64,000 nucleotides of DNA from Bacteroides sp. AN502(2024) (GCF_041227145.1 NZ_JBGFSP010000003.1:1116001-1180000), one strand, 5' to 3'; counted from the first letter of the stretch, positions 8,592-18,351 are shown. Translations and numbers: made by a program. The notes: generated by a model from the sequence alone, not told the origin.

Positions 8592-9434
8592 TTATTTTTT
8601 CCACAATGATTTTCCCGGCACCTCTCCATGATATACGTCCATGGGTTTTTTCATACCTATGCTCATATGCGGTCGTCCATTATTATAGAAGTCAATCATT
8701 CGCGTAATCTGCTCCCGTGCCATCTCTTTATCCCTGAACAGCGACATGCCGTATATCCATTCCGTTTTCAGGATGCCATTCATCCTTTCTGCTACCGCAT
8801 TGTCCGTCGGGTTGTAATCTTCAGTCATGCTCACACGTATATGATGAGTGACCAGTGTGTCGATATAGGCATCGCAGGCATACTGTACCCCCCGGTCGGA
8901 ATGGTGGATTGTGCCGCAAAGATTGCCACCTCCGGCCTCATTGATGGCCTGTTCCAGTGCCTGTAGCGTATATTCGGCATGCAAACTGGGAGAGAGCACC
9001 CATCCTAAAACGGCATGTGAGTACATGTCCGTTACAAGATGGAGGTAGCATACGCCACCTTCAATCCAGATGTAAGTGATGTCACATACCCAGATATGGT
9101 TCGGGTATTGTGCCGTTACCCCCTTGATCAGATTCGGATACTTCTTGTAAAGATGGTGGGAGTCCGTCGTATGCCTGGGTTTCTTCGGGGGCAGCATAAG
9201 GCGTTCCGAACGCAGCAGATGAAGGAAGGCATCCCGCCCTCCGGTTATCTCGCTTCCATAAAGGGAGCGGAGCTCATGGTATAATTTCAAACCACCGATG
9301 CCCGGAGCCTTTGAGCGGTAGAAGAAGACGGCATCCAAGATGGCTGTTCTGATCTGATGACGCGACAAAAGATTTTTTTTCTTTTTGTAATAGGCCTGGG
9401 AAGACATGCCAAACAGTCCGCAAAGGGTTTTCAC
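8592..9434 (-). CDS. IS3-family transposase OrfB (rve/DDE)
   Basis: The 280-residue catalytic half of an IS3 transposase. It has an HTH_21-like N-terminus and an integrase core with DDE residues: Asp in ICDITYIW, Asp in HHSDRGVQY and Glu in NAVAERMNGILKTEW. It is probably not made alone. Its frame is -1 relative to orfA, and reading upstream of its ATG gives family-like sequence joining orfA at an A7G run (9484-9491). The active product is therefore likely an OrfAB fusion made by programmed -1 frameshifting. Confidence 0.9.
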   Translation of the reverse strand: MKTLCGLFGMSSQAYYKKKKNLLSRHQIRTAILDAVFFYRSKAPGIGGLKLYHELRSLYGSEITGGRDAFLHLLRSERLMLPPKKPRHTTDSHHLYKKYPNLIKGVTAQYPNHIWVCDITYIWIEGGVCYLHLVTDMYSHAVLGWVLSPSLHAEYTLQALEQAINEAGGGNLCGTIHHSDRGVQYACDAYIDTLVTHHIRVSMTEDYNPTDNAVAERMNGILKTEWIYGMSLFRDKEMAREQITRMIDFYNNGRPHMSIGMKKPMDVYHGEVPGKSLWKK

Positions 9435-9469
9435 ACTGATGTGAGGAAACTCTTCACGAAGGCCGGTGA

Positions 9470-9847
9470 CTATTTGGCACCATCTTTTTTTAAGATGGAA
9501 ATCCCTTCTTCTCTTTCTGTGAGTTCAATCAGTCTTTCAAAGGCATGGGAACGAAGTTTTTCAAGTTCCAAAGCCTTTCTCAGACGCAAATTTTCCGCTT
9601 CAAGAAGTTCTTCTTTAGATTTTGATTTTGGATTCTTTTTCATTTGAAGATCTGACAGAAGTTCGGGGGACAAAGATAAGGAATCCGAATCAATTGCATA
9701 ACACTTTTGCCAACGCAGAATATAAGTATGGTTGGGTAAACCCCATTTCTTGGCAGTAGCAAACATTGACAAACCGCTACTGAAGTAATCACGGAGAACT
9801 TCCAATTTGAAAGTCTCAGAATAAATCTTACGAGATAATTTAGACAT
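9470..9847 (-). CDS. IS3-family OrfA, helix-turn-helix
   Basis: A 125-residue DNA-binding subunit with an N-terminal HTH (KIYSETFKLEVLRDYFSSG ... TAKKWGLP) and a C-terminal coiled coil (about 70-110) of leucine-zipper type. Near its end the reverse strand reads CCATCTTAAAAAAAGATGG, a slippery A7G held inside a perfect 7-bp inverted repeat. A -1 shift there continues into OrfB. The start at 9847 is 55 bp inside the IS end. Confidence 0.85.
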   Translation of the reverse strand: MSKLSRKIYSETFKLEVLRDYFSSGLSMFATAKKWGLPNHTYILRWQKCYAIDSDSLSLSPELLSDLQMKKNPKSKSKEELLEAENLRLRKALELEKLRSHAFERLIELTEREEGISILKKDGAK

Positions 9848-9902
9848 AATTTTTCTTTTTTTATGTCTCTAAAAAGGTGTCAACCTAAATCCGTATAAGA
9901 CA

Positions 9903-11290
9903 TTATGACTTACAATAGCCGATGTTGTACCTACATACAATTTACGAGGAGTATCTGCTAAGGCAAACAAGGCCTCTCCTACACTTTCCTCTCCAAGCGG
10001 TTCGAGGTTATAGATATCATTCCGATAGTTATCAAGATGAAAACAATTAACCTTATTGGTAAAGTCGGCAGCAATCCACAAACAATTATTAGCCTCATCG
10101 TAAACAACATCTTTCAGAAAGTCCGTACTAAAATGATATCCCGTATGCGCATTAAAATGCTTGAACTTTCCCTGTTCCGGTTGATATGAATCTAATCCTC
10201 CTCCTTCCGTACAGATCCATATATTTCCGGTATTATCTTCAGCCATAGCACCAACCACCGGAAAAGACAATCCGGTGTCCGAAGCATGGTAATGCACAAA
10301 ATGCTGATATTCCGGAGAGAAGAAATTTACGCCTCCCCAATAAGTCCCTACCCAAACTATCCCTTGTTTGTCTGTATAAAGAGATGTCACCGAGCGATTG
10401 GACATAGCCCCCACTCGGTTAGGATCAGCCTGATAATGAAATATTTTCCCGGTAGCCACTTCAATCTTACTCAATCCACTTCTGTAGCCTACCCATATAT
10501 TTCCTTCCAGGTCCTGGCATAACGCTCTCGCCATATCATTCCGAACCGTATAAACACTCTTATCATTATATTCATAGTGATGAATAATCGTACCTTGCGA
10601 CGAAAAACAGAAAACGCCCTGATCCTGCGAACCGATCCAAATCTTCTGGTCGTTACTTTTTATCAGTTTCATCACCTTAATTCCGGGCAGATGAAGTGAC
10701 ATTGATCCGCAAGTATCTATACGCATCACTCCACCCTCTTTCAAAGCAATCCAGAGACTTCCTTCGGCACCTTCCACCATCGTCGGCCCGCTGTCCGGCA
10801 GACGTAAATTGGCATACATCGGTTTCAAGAAACGGGTATTTTTATCATATAAAAACAGTTTTCCCCCCTCTGCAATCCACACTCCCGCCTTTCCTTTGGA
10901 AAGAGTGGAGGGAGAAGCCACCGGAAGCATATAATATTTCTCTGTTTCAAGATCGAACTGGAAAAGTCCGGTAGAGGTCAAAAGAAAGAGGCTTCCCTGA
11001 CCGTCTTCCACCATTTGAGTCACATACAGATTACCATAACTGATAGAGTCGTTATGAAAATGATTGAAGACTTTGATATGATTGCCATCAAAACAATTCA
11101 GACCATCCAAAGTAGCAATCCATATACGCGATTTCTCATCCTGGCAAATATCGCTCACCGTTATTTGCGACAATCCATCCTCCACACCCAATGTTCTGAA
11201 CTTGTATTCCTGTGATTGAAGAGGGAGTATAACCCCCCAAAGAGATAACAGAATAAAAAAATGGATAGTAGATAGTTTTTGTCCGCACAT
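9903..11290 (-). pseudogene. Hybrid two-component sensor, 5' part only
   Basis: The N-terminal sensor half of a Bacteroides hybrid two-component system. A signal peptide (ending LQSQ) is followed by repeated two-component beta-propeller units such as IWIATLDGLNCFDG, IWVGYRSGLSKI and VWVGTYWGGVNFF over about 440 residues. The frame runs from 11290 into the IS3 end and stops at 9869, so about 460 native residues remain of a normal 1300 or more. The Y_Y_Y domain, membrane helix, kinase, receiver and AraC output domain are gone. It is probably non-functional unless the propeller is secreted. It may once have controlled a nearby glycan locus. The missing part is not on the far side of the IS, so a deletion occurred. 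Confidence 0.85.
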
Positions 11291-11398
11291 ATCAAGAATG
11301 ATGGTTTATAACGCATTAATCTTACCACAAAAGTAACTGTTTTTAAGATATTCCCAAAATCAGAGCCAAATAACTAATAGATATGGCCTTCAGCCTAT

Positions 11399-12298
11399 TC
11401 ATTCATCCCGCCCGAACGAACGATACTCCAATGGAGTGAGTCCGGTACGTTTCTTGAAGAAAGAGAAGAAATATTCGGTAGACTGGAAACCAAGAAAAAA
11501 AGAAATCTCTTTTACAGACTGGGAAGTTCCTACCAGCATTTGTTTAGCCTTACGAAGTTTCAATTCCTGGAAATATTTAGCAGGAGCATAACCTGTATAC
11601 TCCTTAAAAACACGTCGGAACCATGAATAACTAATATTGAGTCGCATAGCTAATTCCTCCGGATCCACATTGCCGGAAACATTTTCATCCATAATGATTT
11701 TTGCCTGTTCAATCTTCTGATCCACATCACTCATCTCAAAAAACTTATTCTTGGAGACGGAAAGAATCATCCCTATTATGTGAAGCACAATTCCGGAAAG
11801 ATATTGTTGCGCAGAGATCTTATCCGCTTCGGCTACGGCAAGAGCACGAGAGAATAATGAGACTAACTCTTCATTAAGCCCAATTTCCAGTATTTGCTGT
11901 TGCTGCGACAAAAAAGCATTATTAACAATAGAGTCTATCATAGGTCCCTCGAAACCAATGTAATATTCAGTCCAGCCAGTCTGCCGCAATGGGCGATAAG
12001 TATGCCATTGTCCGGGAAACAATACCATCAGCCGACCTTTACAAACTTGCTTCTCGGAGGTGGATTCGGATGAAAACAATCCACGTCCCTTGGTGATATA
12101 AACCAATTGATACTCACGAAGCACCCTTCCTTTTTCCGCATTAAAGAAGTAACCGGACGGATGCTCTTTCAACGGATAAGGTGAATCAGGGGGAATGGAT
12201 TGATAGCCGACAGTATTTACCCACAGCCCGAACTTGCGGTCCATGTCATTTACAATCAGATATTTAAATTCTAATCCCAGACTATTATCCTCGATCAT
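11399..12298 (-). CDS. rhaR: AraC-family rhamnose regulator
   Basis: A 299-residue AraC/XylS regulator with an N-terminal cupin-like sugar-sensing region (about 20-150) and two C-terminal helix-turn-helix motifs (about 195-295, ending RTGLTPLEYRSFGRDE). It sits directly downstream of the rhamnose catabolic genes on the same strand, separated by the terminator at 12371-12410, so it likely has its own promoter. In B. thetaiotaomicron an AraC-type protein in this position activates the rhamnose operon; the same role is inferred here. The symbol is by position and family. Confidence 0.82.
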   Translation of the reverse strand: MIEDNSLGLEFKYLIVNDMDRKFGLWVNTVGYQSIPPDSPYPLKEHPSGYFFNAEKGRVLREYQLVYITKGRGLFSSESTSEKQVCKGRLMVLFPGQWHTYRPLRQTGWTEYYIGFEGPMIDSIVNNAFLSQQQQILEIGLNEELVSLFSRALAVAEADKISAQQYLSGIVLHIIGMILSVSKNKFFEMSDVDQKIEQAKIIMDENVSGNVDPEELAMRLNISYSWFRRVFKEYTGYAPAKYFQELKLRKAKQMLVGTSQSVKEISFFLGFQSTEYFFSFFKKRTGLTPLEYRSFGRDE

Positions 12299-12370
12299 AT
12301 CAATGTGTTTTCATGCAATTGAACCAGACAAAAATAGGAATTATTTTCAGAAAACACACGCAAGGATATA

Positions 12371-12410
12371 AAAAAAACATCCGGAGAGCACCTTCAAGTA
12401 TCTCCGGATG
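12371..12410 (-). terminator. Intrinsic terminator of rhamnose operon
   Basis: CATCCGGAGA (12378-12387) pairs with TCTCCGGATG (12401-12410). On the minus strand it is followed by a T7 run. It lies 34 bp after the lactaldehyde reductase stop and before rhaR. Confidence 0.88.
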
Positions 12411-12443
12411 CTTATATAAAAACAAACTTTATTATGACGAGAT

Positions 12444-13598
12444 TTAGAATGCTTTATGATACAAGGCTTCAATATCCGCTACCGAAGTAGGACGAGGATT
12501 GCCACCTGTACAAACATCATTGAAAGCAGCTACTGCCAATGCAGGAATATCTTCTTCCTTCACATTGATTTCATGCAATTTCTGTGGGATATTAATGCTG
12601 ATAGAAAGTGCTTTCACAGCTTCGATAGCAGCTTTAACCCCCTCTGCTTCATTCATTCCAGTAGTATCCACTCCCATTGCTTTCGCAATATGGATATATT
12701 TCGGAGCTGCCGGAGATTCAGCATTGTATTCCATCACATATGGCAACAGTAAAGCATTGGCCACCCCATGAGGAGTATCATAGAATGCCCCCAACGGATG
12801 AGCCATTGAGTGAACGATTCCCAAACCGACATTCGAGAATCCCATACCGGCTATATATTGTGCCTGCGACATTGCCTCGCGGGCTGCTACATCTTTACCA
12901 TTGTCTACGGCTACTTTCAGATTTTGTGCAATCATCTCAATAGCCTTCAGTTCGAACATATCGCTCATAGCCCAAGCACCCGGAGTAATATAACTTTCGA
13001 TAGCGTGCGTCAAAGCATCCATACCCGTAGCGGCAGTCAGACCTTTCGGCATAGAATACATCAGTTCGGGGTCTACGATAGCCACGGCTGGAATATCATT
13101 CGGATCTACGCAAACCATCTTTTTACGTGCATCTTCATCGATAATCACATAATTGATGGTTACTTCGGCAGCCGTTCCGGCAGTAGTAGGCAATGCGAAA
13201 GTTGGTACTGCCTTATGTTTCGTATCAGCCACACCTTCCAGAGATTTCACGTCTGCAAAATCCGGGTTATTCACAACGATACCGATTCCTTTGGCGGTAT
13301 CGATAGAAGACCCGCCCCCCAAAGCTACGATAAAATCAGCTCCGGAAGCTTTATAAGCTGCCACACCGTTTTGTACATTTGCAATCGTTGGATTAGCTTT
13401 TACATCACTATAAAGTTCGTAAGGAATCCGGTTCTCATCAAATACTTTTATTATTTCGGCAGCCACGCCAAACTTGATCAGATCTTTATCCGTTACAAAA
13501 AAGGCTTTCTTAAAGCCACGTCTAGCTGCTTCCACAGCTATCACACTCCGGCATCCGGCGCCGAAGTAGGAAGTTTCATTTAAAATAATGCGATTCAT
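12444..13598 (-). CDS. fucO: Lactaldehyde reductase, iron-dependent alcohol dehydrogenase
   Basis: Reduces L-lactaldehyde, released by the aldolase, to L-1,2-propanediol with NADH. It has the group III alcohol dehydrogenase motif GGGSSIDTAKG and the metal-binding region HAIESYITPGA ... HSMAHPLGAFYDTPHG, where His residues and an upstream Asp bind Fe2+. Its 384 residues match FucO. It is the last gene of the rhamnose operon, 17 bp after the aldolase. It makes rhamnose fermentation redox-balanced with propanediol as product. Confidence 0.92.
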   Translation of the reverse strand: MNRIILNETSYFGAGCRSVIAVEAARRGFKKAFFVTDKDLIKFGVAAEIIKVFDENRIPYELYSDVKANPTIANVQNGVAAYKASGADFIVALGGGSSIDTAKGIGIVVNNPDFADVKSLEGVADTKHKAVPTFALPTTAGTAAEVTINYVIIDEDARKKMVCVDPNDIPAVAIVDPELMYSMPKGLTAATGMDALTHAIESYITPGAWAMSDMFELKAIEMIAQNLKVAVDNGKDVAAREAMSQAQYIAGMGFSNVGLGIVHSMAHPLGAFYDTPHGVANALLLPYVMEYNAESPAAPKYIHIAKAMGVDTTGMNEAEGVKAAIEAVKALSISINIPQKLHEINVKEEDIPALAVAAFNDVCTGGNPRPTSVADIEALYHKAF

Positions 13599-13615
13599 GG
13601 TAATACTATTTGTTT

Positions 13616-14425
13616 TTATTTAGGCAAATTGAAAGCAACTGTCATTTCTTTCATCTGTTCCTGACTCATACCATCCGGTTCGAAGCCCATATTTTTAGCT
13701 GCGATATAAATCAAAGCCGATTTATTAAGTACATCGATCTGATCAAATGCCTGCATTGCATCGCAATCTACTGCAAATACTCCATGTTTCTCCCACATCA
13801 CAACATCATAATCCTGTAATTCTTTGATGGTAGCTTCCGCCAACTCTACAGAACTGGGCAATTTATAAGGGATGATACCCAAACCACGCGGGCAAAATGC
13901 CTTTGTTTCGGGAATCATGCTCCATAACAGATTAGTAGCCACATCTTTTTCCAGGAACTTCGGACAGTGTGTCATGGCAATCAGTTCGATCGGGTGTGTA
14001 TGTACACACGCTTTATAAGGAGAGTTTTTGCTCAACAGGTCATTATGCACGCTCAGGTGAGAAGGCAATTCCGATGTCGGAGCCACCGCCTCATCCGCAA
14101 TAATCACATAGCTGGCACAGTCATCCAAGATACGGATTACCGAACCATTCTCCATCGGCCAACGAGCTAAATCACGCATACGTTTATTAGTTCCCTTGCA
14201 ATAGAAATAGCACCCTTTCAGATAAGGAAGAGTCACACCGATAGATTTTACTTCGCTGATCGGCTTCATCTGACGGATTTCATCGTCTACAAACTCTGTG
14301 ATATTAACAGTGATATTTCCCCCGTTACGTTCAGCCCATCCTTTCTGCCACAAGTATCCGGCAACTTCAGCTACCTTATTTACTTCTTTGGCAAGTGCCG
14401 GGCGATTCTCTAAGATTGATTTCAT
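13616..14425 (-). CDS. rhaD: Rhamnulose-1-phosphate aldolase
   Basis: Class II zinc aldolase that splits L-rhamnulose 1-phosphate into dihydroxyacetone phosphate and L-lactaldehyde. Metal-binding histidines are seen in VHTHPIEL and in EKHGVFAVD. The length of 269 residues is typical. It lies between the rhamnose transporter and lactaldehyde reductase in one operon. A 95-bp gap to rhaT upstream holds a large inverted repeat. Related fuculose aldolases are shorter, and context settles the assignment. Confidence 0.92.
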   Translation of the reverse strand: MKSILENRPALAKEVNKVAEVAGYLWQKGWAERNGGNITVNITEFVDDEIRQMKPISEVKSIGVTLPYLKGCYFYCKGTNKRMRDLARWPMENGSVIRILDDCASYVIIADEAVAPTSELPSHLSVHNDLLSKNSPYKACVHTHPIELIAMTHCPKFLEKDVATNLLWSMIPETKAFCPRGLGIIPYKLPSSVELAEATIKELQDYDVVMWEKHGVFAVDCDAMQAFDQIDVLNKSALIYIAAKNMGFEPDGMSQEQMKEMTVAFNLPK

Positions 14426-14451
14426 TTTATATCTATATGTTTTAATTAATT

Positions 14452-14510
14452 ACGGATTACACGATTTTTGTCGCAAGTTATAAAAAAACCGCGTAATCCG
14501 TGTAATCCGT
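14452..14510. repeat. 12-bp inverted repeat between rhaT and rhaD
   Basis: ACGGATTACACG (14452-14463) pairs perfectly with CGTGTAATCCGT (14499-14510). A further GTAATCCG copy sits just before the right arm. It lies inside the operon, so it may be a processing or stabilising hairpin, or a dispersed intergenic repeat of the GTAATCCG type. Confidence 0.6.
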
Positions 14511-14520
14511 TCTCAATTTT

Positions 14521-15540
14521 TTAAAACAAATTTGGGAACACTAAAGAAAAGATAAGCACGATCAGACCAGCTATCAGCACAGTTATGGTCTTGTTTGACA
14601 CACCTTTCCATTCTTTCAGAATTATTCCCCAAACATTACTAAAGGTTACATTCAATGCCATCAGAATACACCAAGAGAAAGCCAGTAGCACCGGGCTTTC
14701 CGTAAGGAAACTCTTACCCATTTCCAATCCGAAGAACTGCATATACCATAGTACACCGGCCAACGCACAGAAAACCAGGTTATTGCCCCACACTTTTCCT
14801 TTAGCATAATCACCCATCGTTTTATTAGCCACATTCTGTTGCAGACAGTATGCAGCATTTGTCAGGAAACCGCCAAGCGTAACCAGGAAGATAACCGGAA
14901 GACCCGCATAAAGCCCTTCCACCCCACCAGCCAAAGCGGCTTCTTTGATAGGTGTTCCTGCATCCAGTCCCAAAGCAAAGCAGGCACTCATAAGACCTGC
15001 CAAGAGTGCGACCAACAGCCCTTTTGTCAATGCAAAATCTTTTACGGCAGCACGTTTTTCTTCTTCGCTCATGTTTTGCGCACGCAAGCTACCGGCATAA
15101 CCGATAATAGCAATACCCGCCAACGTAATACAAACCCCCAACAACAGAATCAATCCGTTACCTTCGAACAGCTTTGTACCCGCAAAAAGAGCCGGAAGAA
15201 GGGTTCCGAAACCGGCACAAGTACCCAATGAGATACTCTGTCCCAACGCAACACCCAGATAACGCATGGAAAGTCCGAACGTCAAACCTCCTACTCCCCA
15301 CAATATACCATAAAGGATGCTCATTCCAGCACCTCCCATTCCCCACAAGTCGAACAAACAGCTCTCTTGGGGTACACCCAGTAGTGAACCCAGAAACGGG
15401 AACACTAACCAAGCAAATACACCTTGTATTAACCAGAAGCTTTCCCAGCTCCATTCCTTTACCTTTTTTATAGGTACATAAGAACTGGACTGGCAAAAGC
15501 TACCGATGGCTATAATCAATAAACCGATTAAAATATCCAT
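14521..15540 (-). CDS. rhaT: L-rhamnose/H+ symporter
   Basis: A 339-residue inner-membrane protein of about ten hydrophobic helices, beginning with a helix without a cleavable signal (MDILIGLLIIAIGSFCQSSSY) and including SLGTCAGFGTLLPALFAG. This is the RhaT pattern of the drug/metabolite transporter superfamily. It imports L-rhamnose with protons. It starts only 3 bp after the isomerase stop, so translation may be coupled. Placement within the operon makes the substrate assignment firm. Confidence 0.9.
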   Translation of the reverse strand: MDILIGLLIIAIGSFCQSSSYVPIKKVKEWSWESFWLIQGVFAWLVFPFLGSLLGVPQESCLFDLWGMGGAGMSILYGILWGVGGLTFGLSMRYLGVALGQSISLGTCAGFGTLLPALFAGTKLFEGNGLILLLGVCITLAGIAIIGYAGSLRAQNMSEEEKRAAVKDFALTKGLLVALLAGLMSACFALGLDAGTPIKEAALAGGVEGLYAGLPVIFLVTLGGFLTNAAYCLQQNVANKTMGDYAKGKVWGNNLVFCALAGVLWYMQFFGLEMGKSFLTESPVLLAFSWCILMALNVTFSNVWGIILKEWKGVSNKTITVLIAGLIVLIFSLVFPNLF

Positions 15541-15543
15541 AAC

Positions 15544-16800
15544 TTATCGCTTAGAAGTTACTTCAGCTTCGTACTTTTCAATTTCTGCGATGAAATCTTC
15601 ACCAACAGGAACATTGTTCTTCAAGCAGAACATATCCCAAACAGCATTCCAAGGCAGCGCTTTTGCTTCTTCGAGCAGAGCCAGACGTTGGAATCCCTGT
15701 CCGTTTGCTTCGTACTCACGCAACTTGGCAATTGGTTCAAGCAGCGCACGAGTCATACATTTCTGTGCAGCACGACTACCGATTACATAAGCACCAATGC
15801 GATTGATAGATGCATCAAAATAGTCAAGACCATAATGTACACGGTCCAAAGCACCGCAACGAACGATTTCGCTGAACAGTTCCATGGTCGGATCATCCAT
15901 GATAGTAACGTGATCTGAATCCCAACGAACCGGACGGCTTACGTGTAACATCAATTCAGGAACATAAAGCAACAGTGAAGATACTTTATCTGCTACGCTT
16001 TCTGTCGGGTGGAAGTGACCGGTATCCAACGTGATCATCTTATTGCGAGAAGCACTGTAACCGATATAGAAATCGTTAGAACCTACCGTATAGCTTTCCA
16101 GACCGATACCGAACACCTTAGATTCGATGCAATCCTTCATATTCTTATATTCGGTAGCGAAAATCTGATCCAAAGAATCTTTCAACAACTCACGATATTT
16201 CATGCGGTTCACTGTGATATCTTTGCTTCCGTCGTGTACCCAAAGGTTCATGATACACGGATCGCCCTGTGCCTTACCCATTGCTTCCGCAATTGCACGA
16301 CAACGTTTGGTGTGCTCAATCCAGAACTGGCGGATCCCTTCGTCGGGATTAGAAAGTGACAAATCGCCTGATTTCGGATGAGAGAAAGAAGTAGAGTTGA
16401 AGTCGAGCTTCATATTATGTTCCTTTCCCCATTCAATCCAGCTCTTGAAATGTTCCGGTTCTACCTGGTCACGGTCTACCACCTTGCCCTGGAAGTCTCC
16501 GTAAATCTCATGCAGGTTCAGACGGTGAGTACCCGGAATATAAGAAGCGGCCTTCAAGATATCGGCACGCAGTTCGTCGATGTTGCGGGCTTTGCCCGGA
16601 TAGTTACCCGTAGCCTGGATACCACCCGTCAATGAACCTGCCTGTACTTCGAACCCTGCTACATCATCAGCCTGCCAACAGTGGAGTGACAGATGAAAAT
16701 CCTGCATAGTTTTCAATACTTGTTCGGTGTCCACACCTACTGCTGCATAACGTTCCACAGCAATCTCATACGCTTTCTGAATCAGTTCTTCTTTTTTCAT
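15544..16800 (-). CDS. rhaA: L-rhamnose isomerase
   Basis: Converts L-rhamnose to L-rhamnulose; a Mn2+-dependent TIM-barrel enzyme. Recognisable segments are ADDVAGFEVQAG, the metal-site regions LDFNSTSFSHPKSGD and NLWVHDGSKD, and TLDTGHFHPTESVADK. Its 418 residues are full length. It follows the kinase by 48 bp and precedes the symporter. In B. thetaiotaomicron nomenclature the gene is called rhaI. Confidence 0.94.
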   Translation of the reverse strand: MKKEELIQKAYEIAVERYAAVGVDTEQVLKTMQDFHLSLHCWQADDVAGFEVQAGSLTGGIQATGNYPGKARNIDELRADILKAASYIPGTHRLNLHEIYGDFQGKVVDRDQVEPEHFKSWIEWGKEHNMKLDFNSTSFSHPKSGDLSLSNPDEGIRQFWIEHTKRCRAIAEAMGKAQGDPCIMNLWVHDGSKDITVNRMKYRELLKDSLDQIFATEYKNMKDCIESKVFGIGLESYTVGSNDFYIGYSASRNKMITLDTGHFHPTESVADKVSSLLLYVPELMLHVSRPVRWDSDHVTIMDDPTMELFSEIVRCGALDRVHYGLDYFDASINRIGAYVIGSRAAQKCMTRALLEPIAKLREYEANGQGFQRLALLEEAKALPWNAVWDMFCLKNNVPVGEDFIAEIEKYEAEVTSKR

Positions 16801-16848
16801 GATATTCTATTTAGTTTTAAAAATGATTATTCCTGTCAGTTGTTTAAT

Positions 16849-18309
16849 TTATTTCCGGACACAATTCTTAAAATGAATATAAGCCGTATCCCAAGCTTCC
16901 GTGTCTTGTGGCCGATAGGTCTTCAACGGAATAGAGCGGCTAATTAACCGGCGCATACCGGCAACATCCGTTGCTTCGCCTGCCGCCATGGCCTGAATCA
17001 TCACATTGCCGATAGCTGTCGCTTCAGACGGACCGGCTACCACTGGGATTCCTATCGCATTGGCAGTAAACTGGTTCAGCAAATCATTCCGGCTGCCACC
17101 GCCAATCACGTGCAAGGTCTCAATCGGGTGAGGAGAAAGTAAACGCAAATTCTCCAACACCTGACGATAACGCAAAGCCAGACTTTCGAAGATGCAACGC
17201 ACCACCTGTCCGCGTTTCTCGGGAACGGGCTGTCCGGTAGTCCGACAATATTCAATAATAGCCTTTTCCATATCCGCAGGATTCGCGAAGCAGTCATCGT
17301 CCGGATTAATCAAGCTACGGAAAGGTTCGCAAGCATCTGCCTCGCTGATAAGTTCGGGATAACTTGTATCCCCCCAATTCAAGCGACAGCGTTCCAGCAA
17401 CCACATTCCGCAGATATTCTTCAACAGTCGGATGGTTCCTTCCACACCACCCTCATTGGTAAAGTTTAACGCTTCCGTTTCGGCATTAATCACCGGAGCA
17501 TCCGTTTCAACCCCCATCAATGACCAGGTTCCGCTACTCAAATAAGCGAAGTTGCGATCCAATGCCGGAACGGCAGCAACAGCAGAACCGGTATCATGTC
17601 CGGCCACCGCAATCACAGGGATAGCGCCCAACCCGGTAATTTTCTGTACCTCTTCCGTCAATACCCCCACCTTTTCACCCGGGAATACAAAACGACCGAA
17701 GTTCTTTTCGCTCAACCCTACCACCTTCAGCAACTCCGGTTCCAAACGACGTGTTTCCGCATTTACCAATTGGGCTGTTGAAGCGATTGTATATTCCGTC
17801 ACCATTTCCCCGGTCAGCATATAACTCAATGCATCCGGCATAAACAGAATTTTATCGGCTACCGCCAGTGCGCTATCGTGATTACGACGCAAAGTATCCA
17901 ACTGGAAAAGTGAATTAAAATTCATTATTTGAATCCCTGTCTTACCATATACTTCGCTACGGGAAATACGGGAGAAGAGGGTTTCCGGTGCTCCTACCGT
18001 ATGAGGGTCGCGATATGAATAGGGCTGACGAAGCAGGTTTCCATCCTTTCCGATACATACAAAATCCACTCCCCAGGTATCAATACCGATAGAAGCTATG
18101 GATTCGCCACGGTGAGCCACCAACTTCAAACCGTCAATAATGTGACGATATAATGCATAAATATCCCAATAGAAATGCCCGCCCACTTCAATCAAGTGGT
18201 TAGGAAAACGGTTAATCTCTTCGAGGTTCAATCCGCCTTCAAAAAAAGTTCCCAAGATTGTACGTCCGCTCGTAGCGCCCAGATCGACTGCAAAAAAGTT
18301 TTGTTTCAT
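16849..18309 (-). CDS. rhaB: L-rhamnulokinase
   Basis: FGGY-family kinase that phosphorylates L-rhamnulose at C1. The N-terminal phosphate-binding motif is VDLGATSGRT, followed by GIDTWGVDFV and, in the second domain, LSSGTWSLMG and GGGSRNDLLNQ. The length is 486 residues. It is the first gene of the operon; a -7 element without a matching -33 lies 43 bp upstream, as expected for a promoter that needs RhaR. The kinase is also named rhaK in Bacteroides. Confidence 0.93.
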   Translation of the reverse strand: MKQNFFAVDLGATSGRTILGTFFEGGLNLEEINRFPNHLIEVGGHFYWDIYALYRHIIDGLKLVAHRGESIASIGIDTWGVDFVCIGKDGNLLRQPYSYRDPHTVGAPETLFSRISRSEVYGKTGIQIMNFNSLFQLDTLRRNHDSALAVADKILFMPDALSYMLTGEMVTEYTIASTAQLVNAETRRLEPELLKVVGLSEKNFGRFVFPGEKVGVLTEEVQKITGLGAIPVIAVAGHDTGSAVAAVPALDRNFAYLSSGTWSLMGVETDAPVINAETEALNFTNEGGVEGTIRLLKNICGMWLLERCRLNWGDTSYPELISEADACEPFRSLINPDDDCFANPADMEKAIIEYCRTTGQPVPEKRGQVVRCIFESLALRYRQVLENLRLLSPHPIETLHVIGGGSRNDLLNQFTANAIGIPVVAGPSEATAIGNVMIQAMAAGEATDVAGMRRLISRSIPLKTYRPQDTEAWDTAYIHFKNCVRK

Positions 18310-18351
18310 GGTATTCTGTCTATATATTTAAGGTATCCATTTACCTACATG

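Larger units (their letters stand above)
8315..9902 (-). mobile_element. IS3-family insertion sequence
   Basis: About 1.59 kb. The ends form imperfect inverted repeats: TGACTTATAC...GGTTGTCAC at 8315 and, on the reverse strand from 9902, TGTCTTATAC...GGTTGACAC. The flanking trinucleotide TTA occurs on both sides, consistent with a 3-bp target duplication but short enough to be chance. The left end has further GTTGTCAC/GTTGTCAT-like motifs (to about 8440) that may be extra transposase-binding sites. It carries orfA and orfB. The left flank is array A1 and the right flank is a truncated sensor gene, so the two flanks are not parts of one gene. Confidence 0.75.

Noticed and set aside
12810..13583. 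257-codon plus-strand ORF inside fucO
   Set aside because: Antisense shadow; the minus strand encodes a complete iron-dependent alcohol dehydrogenase.
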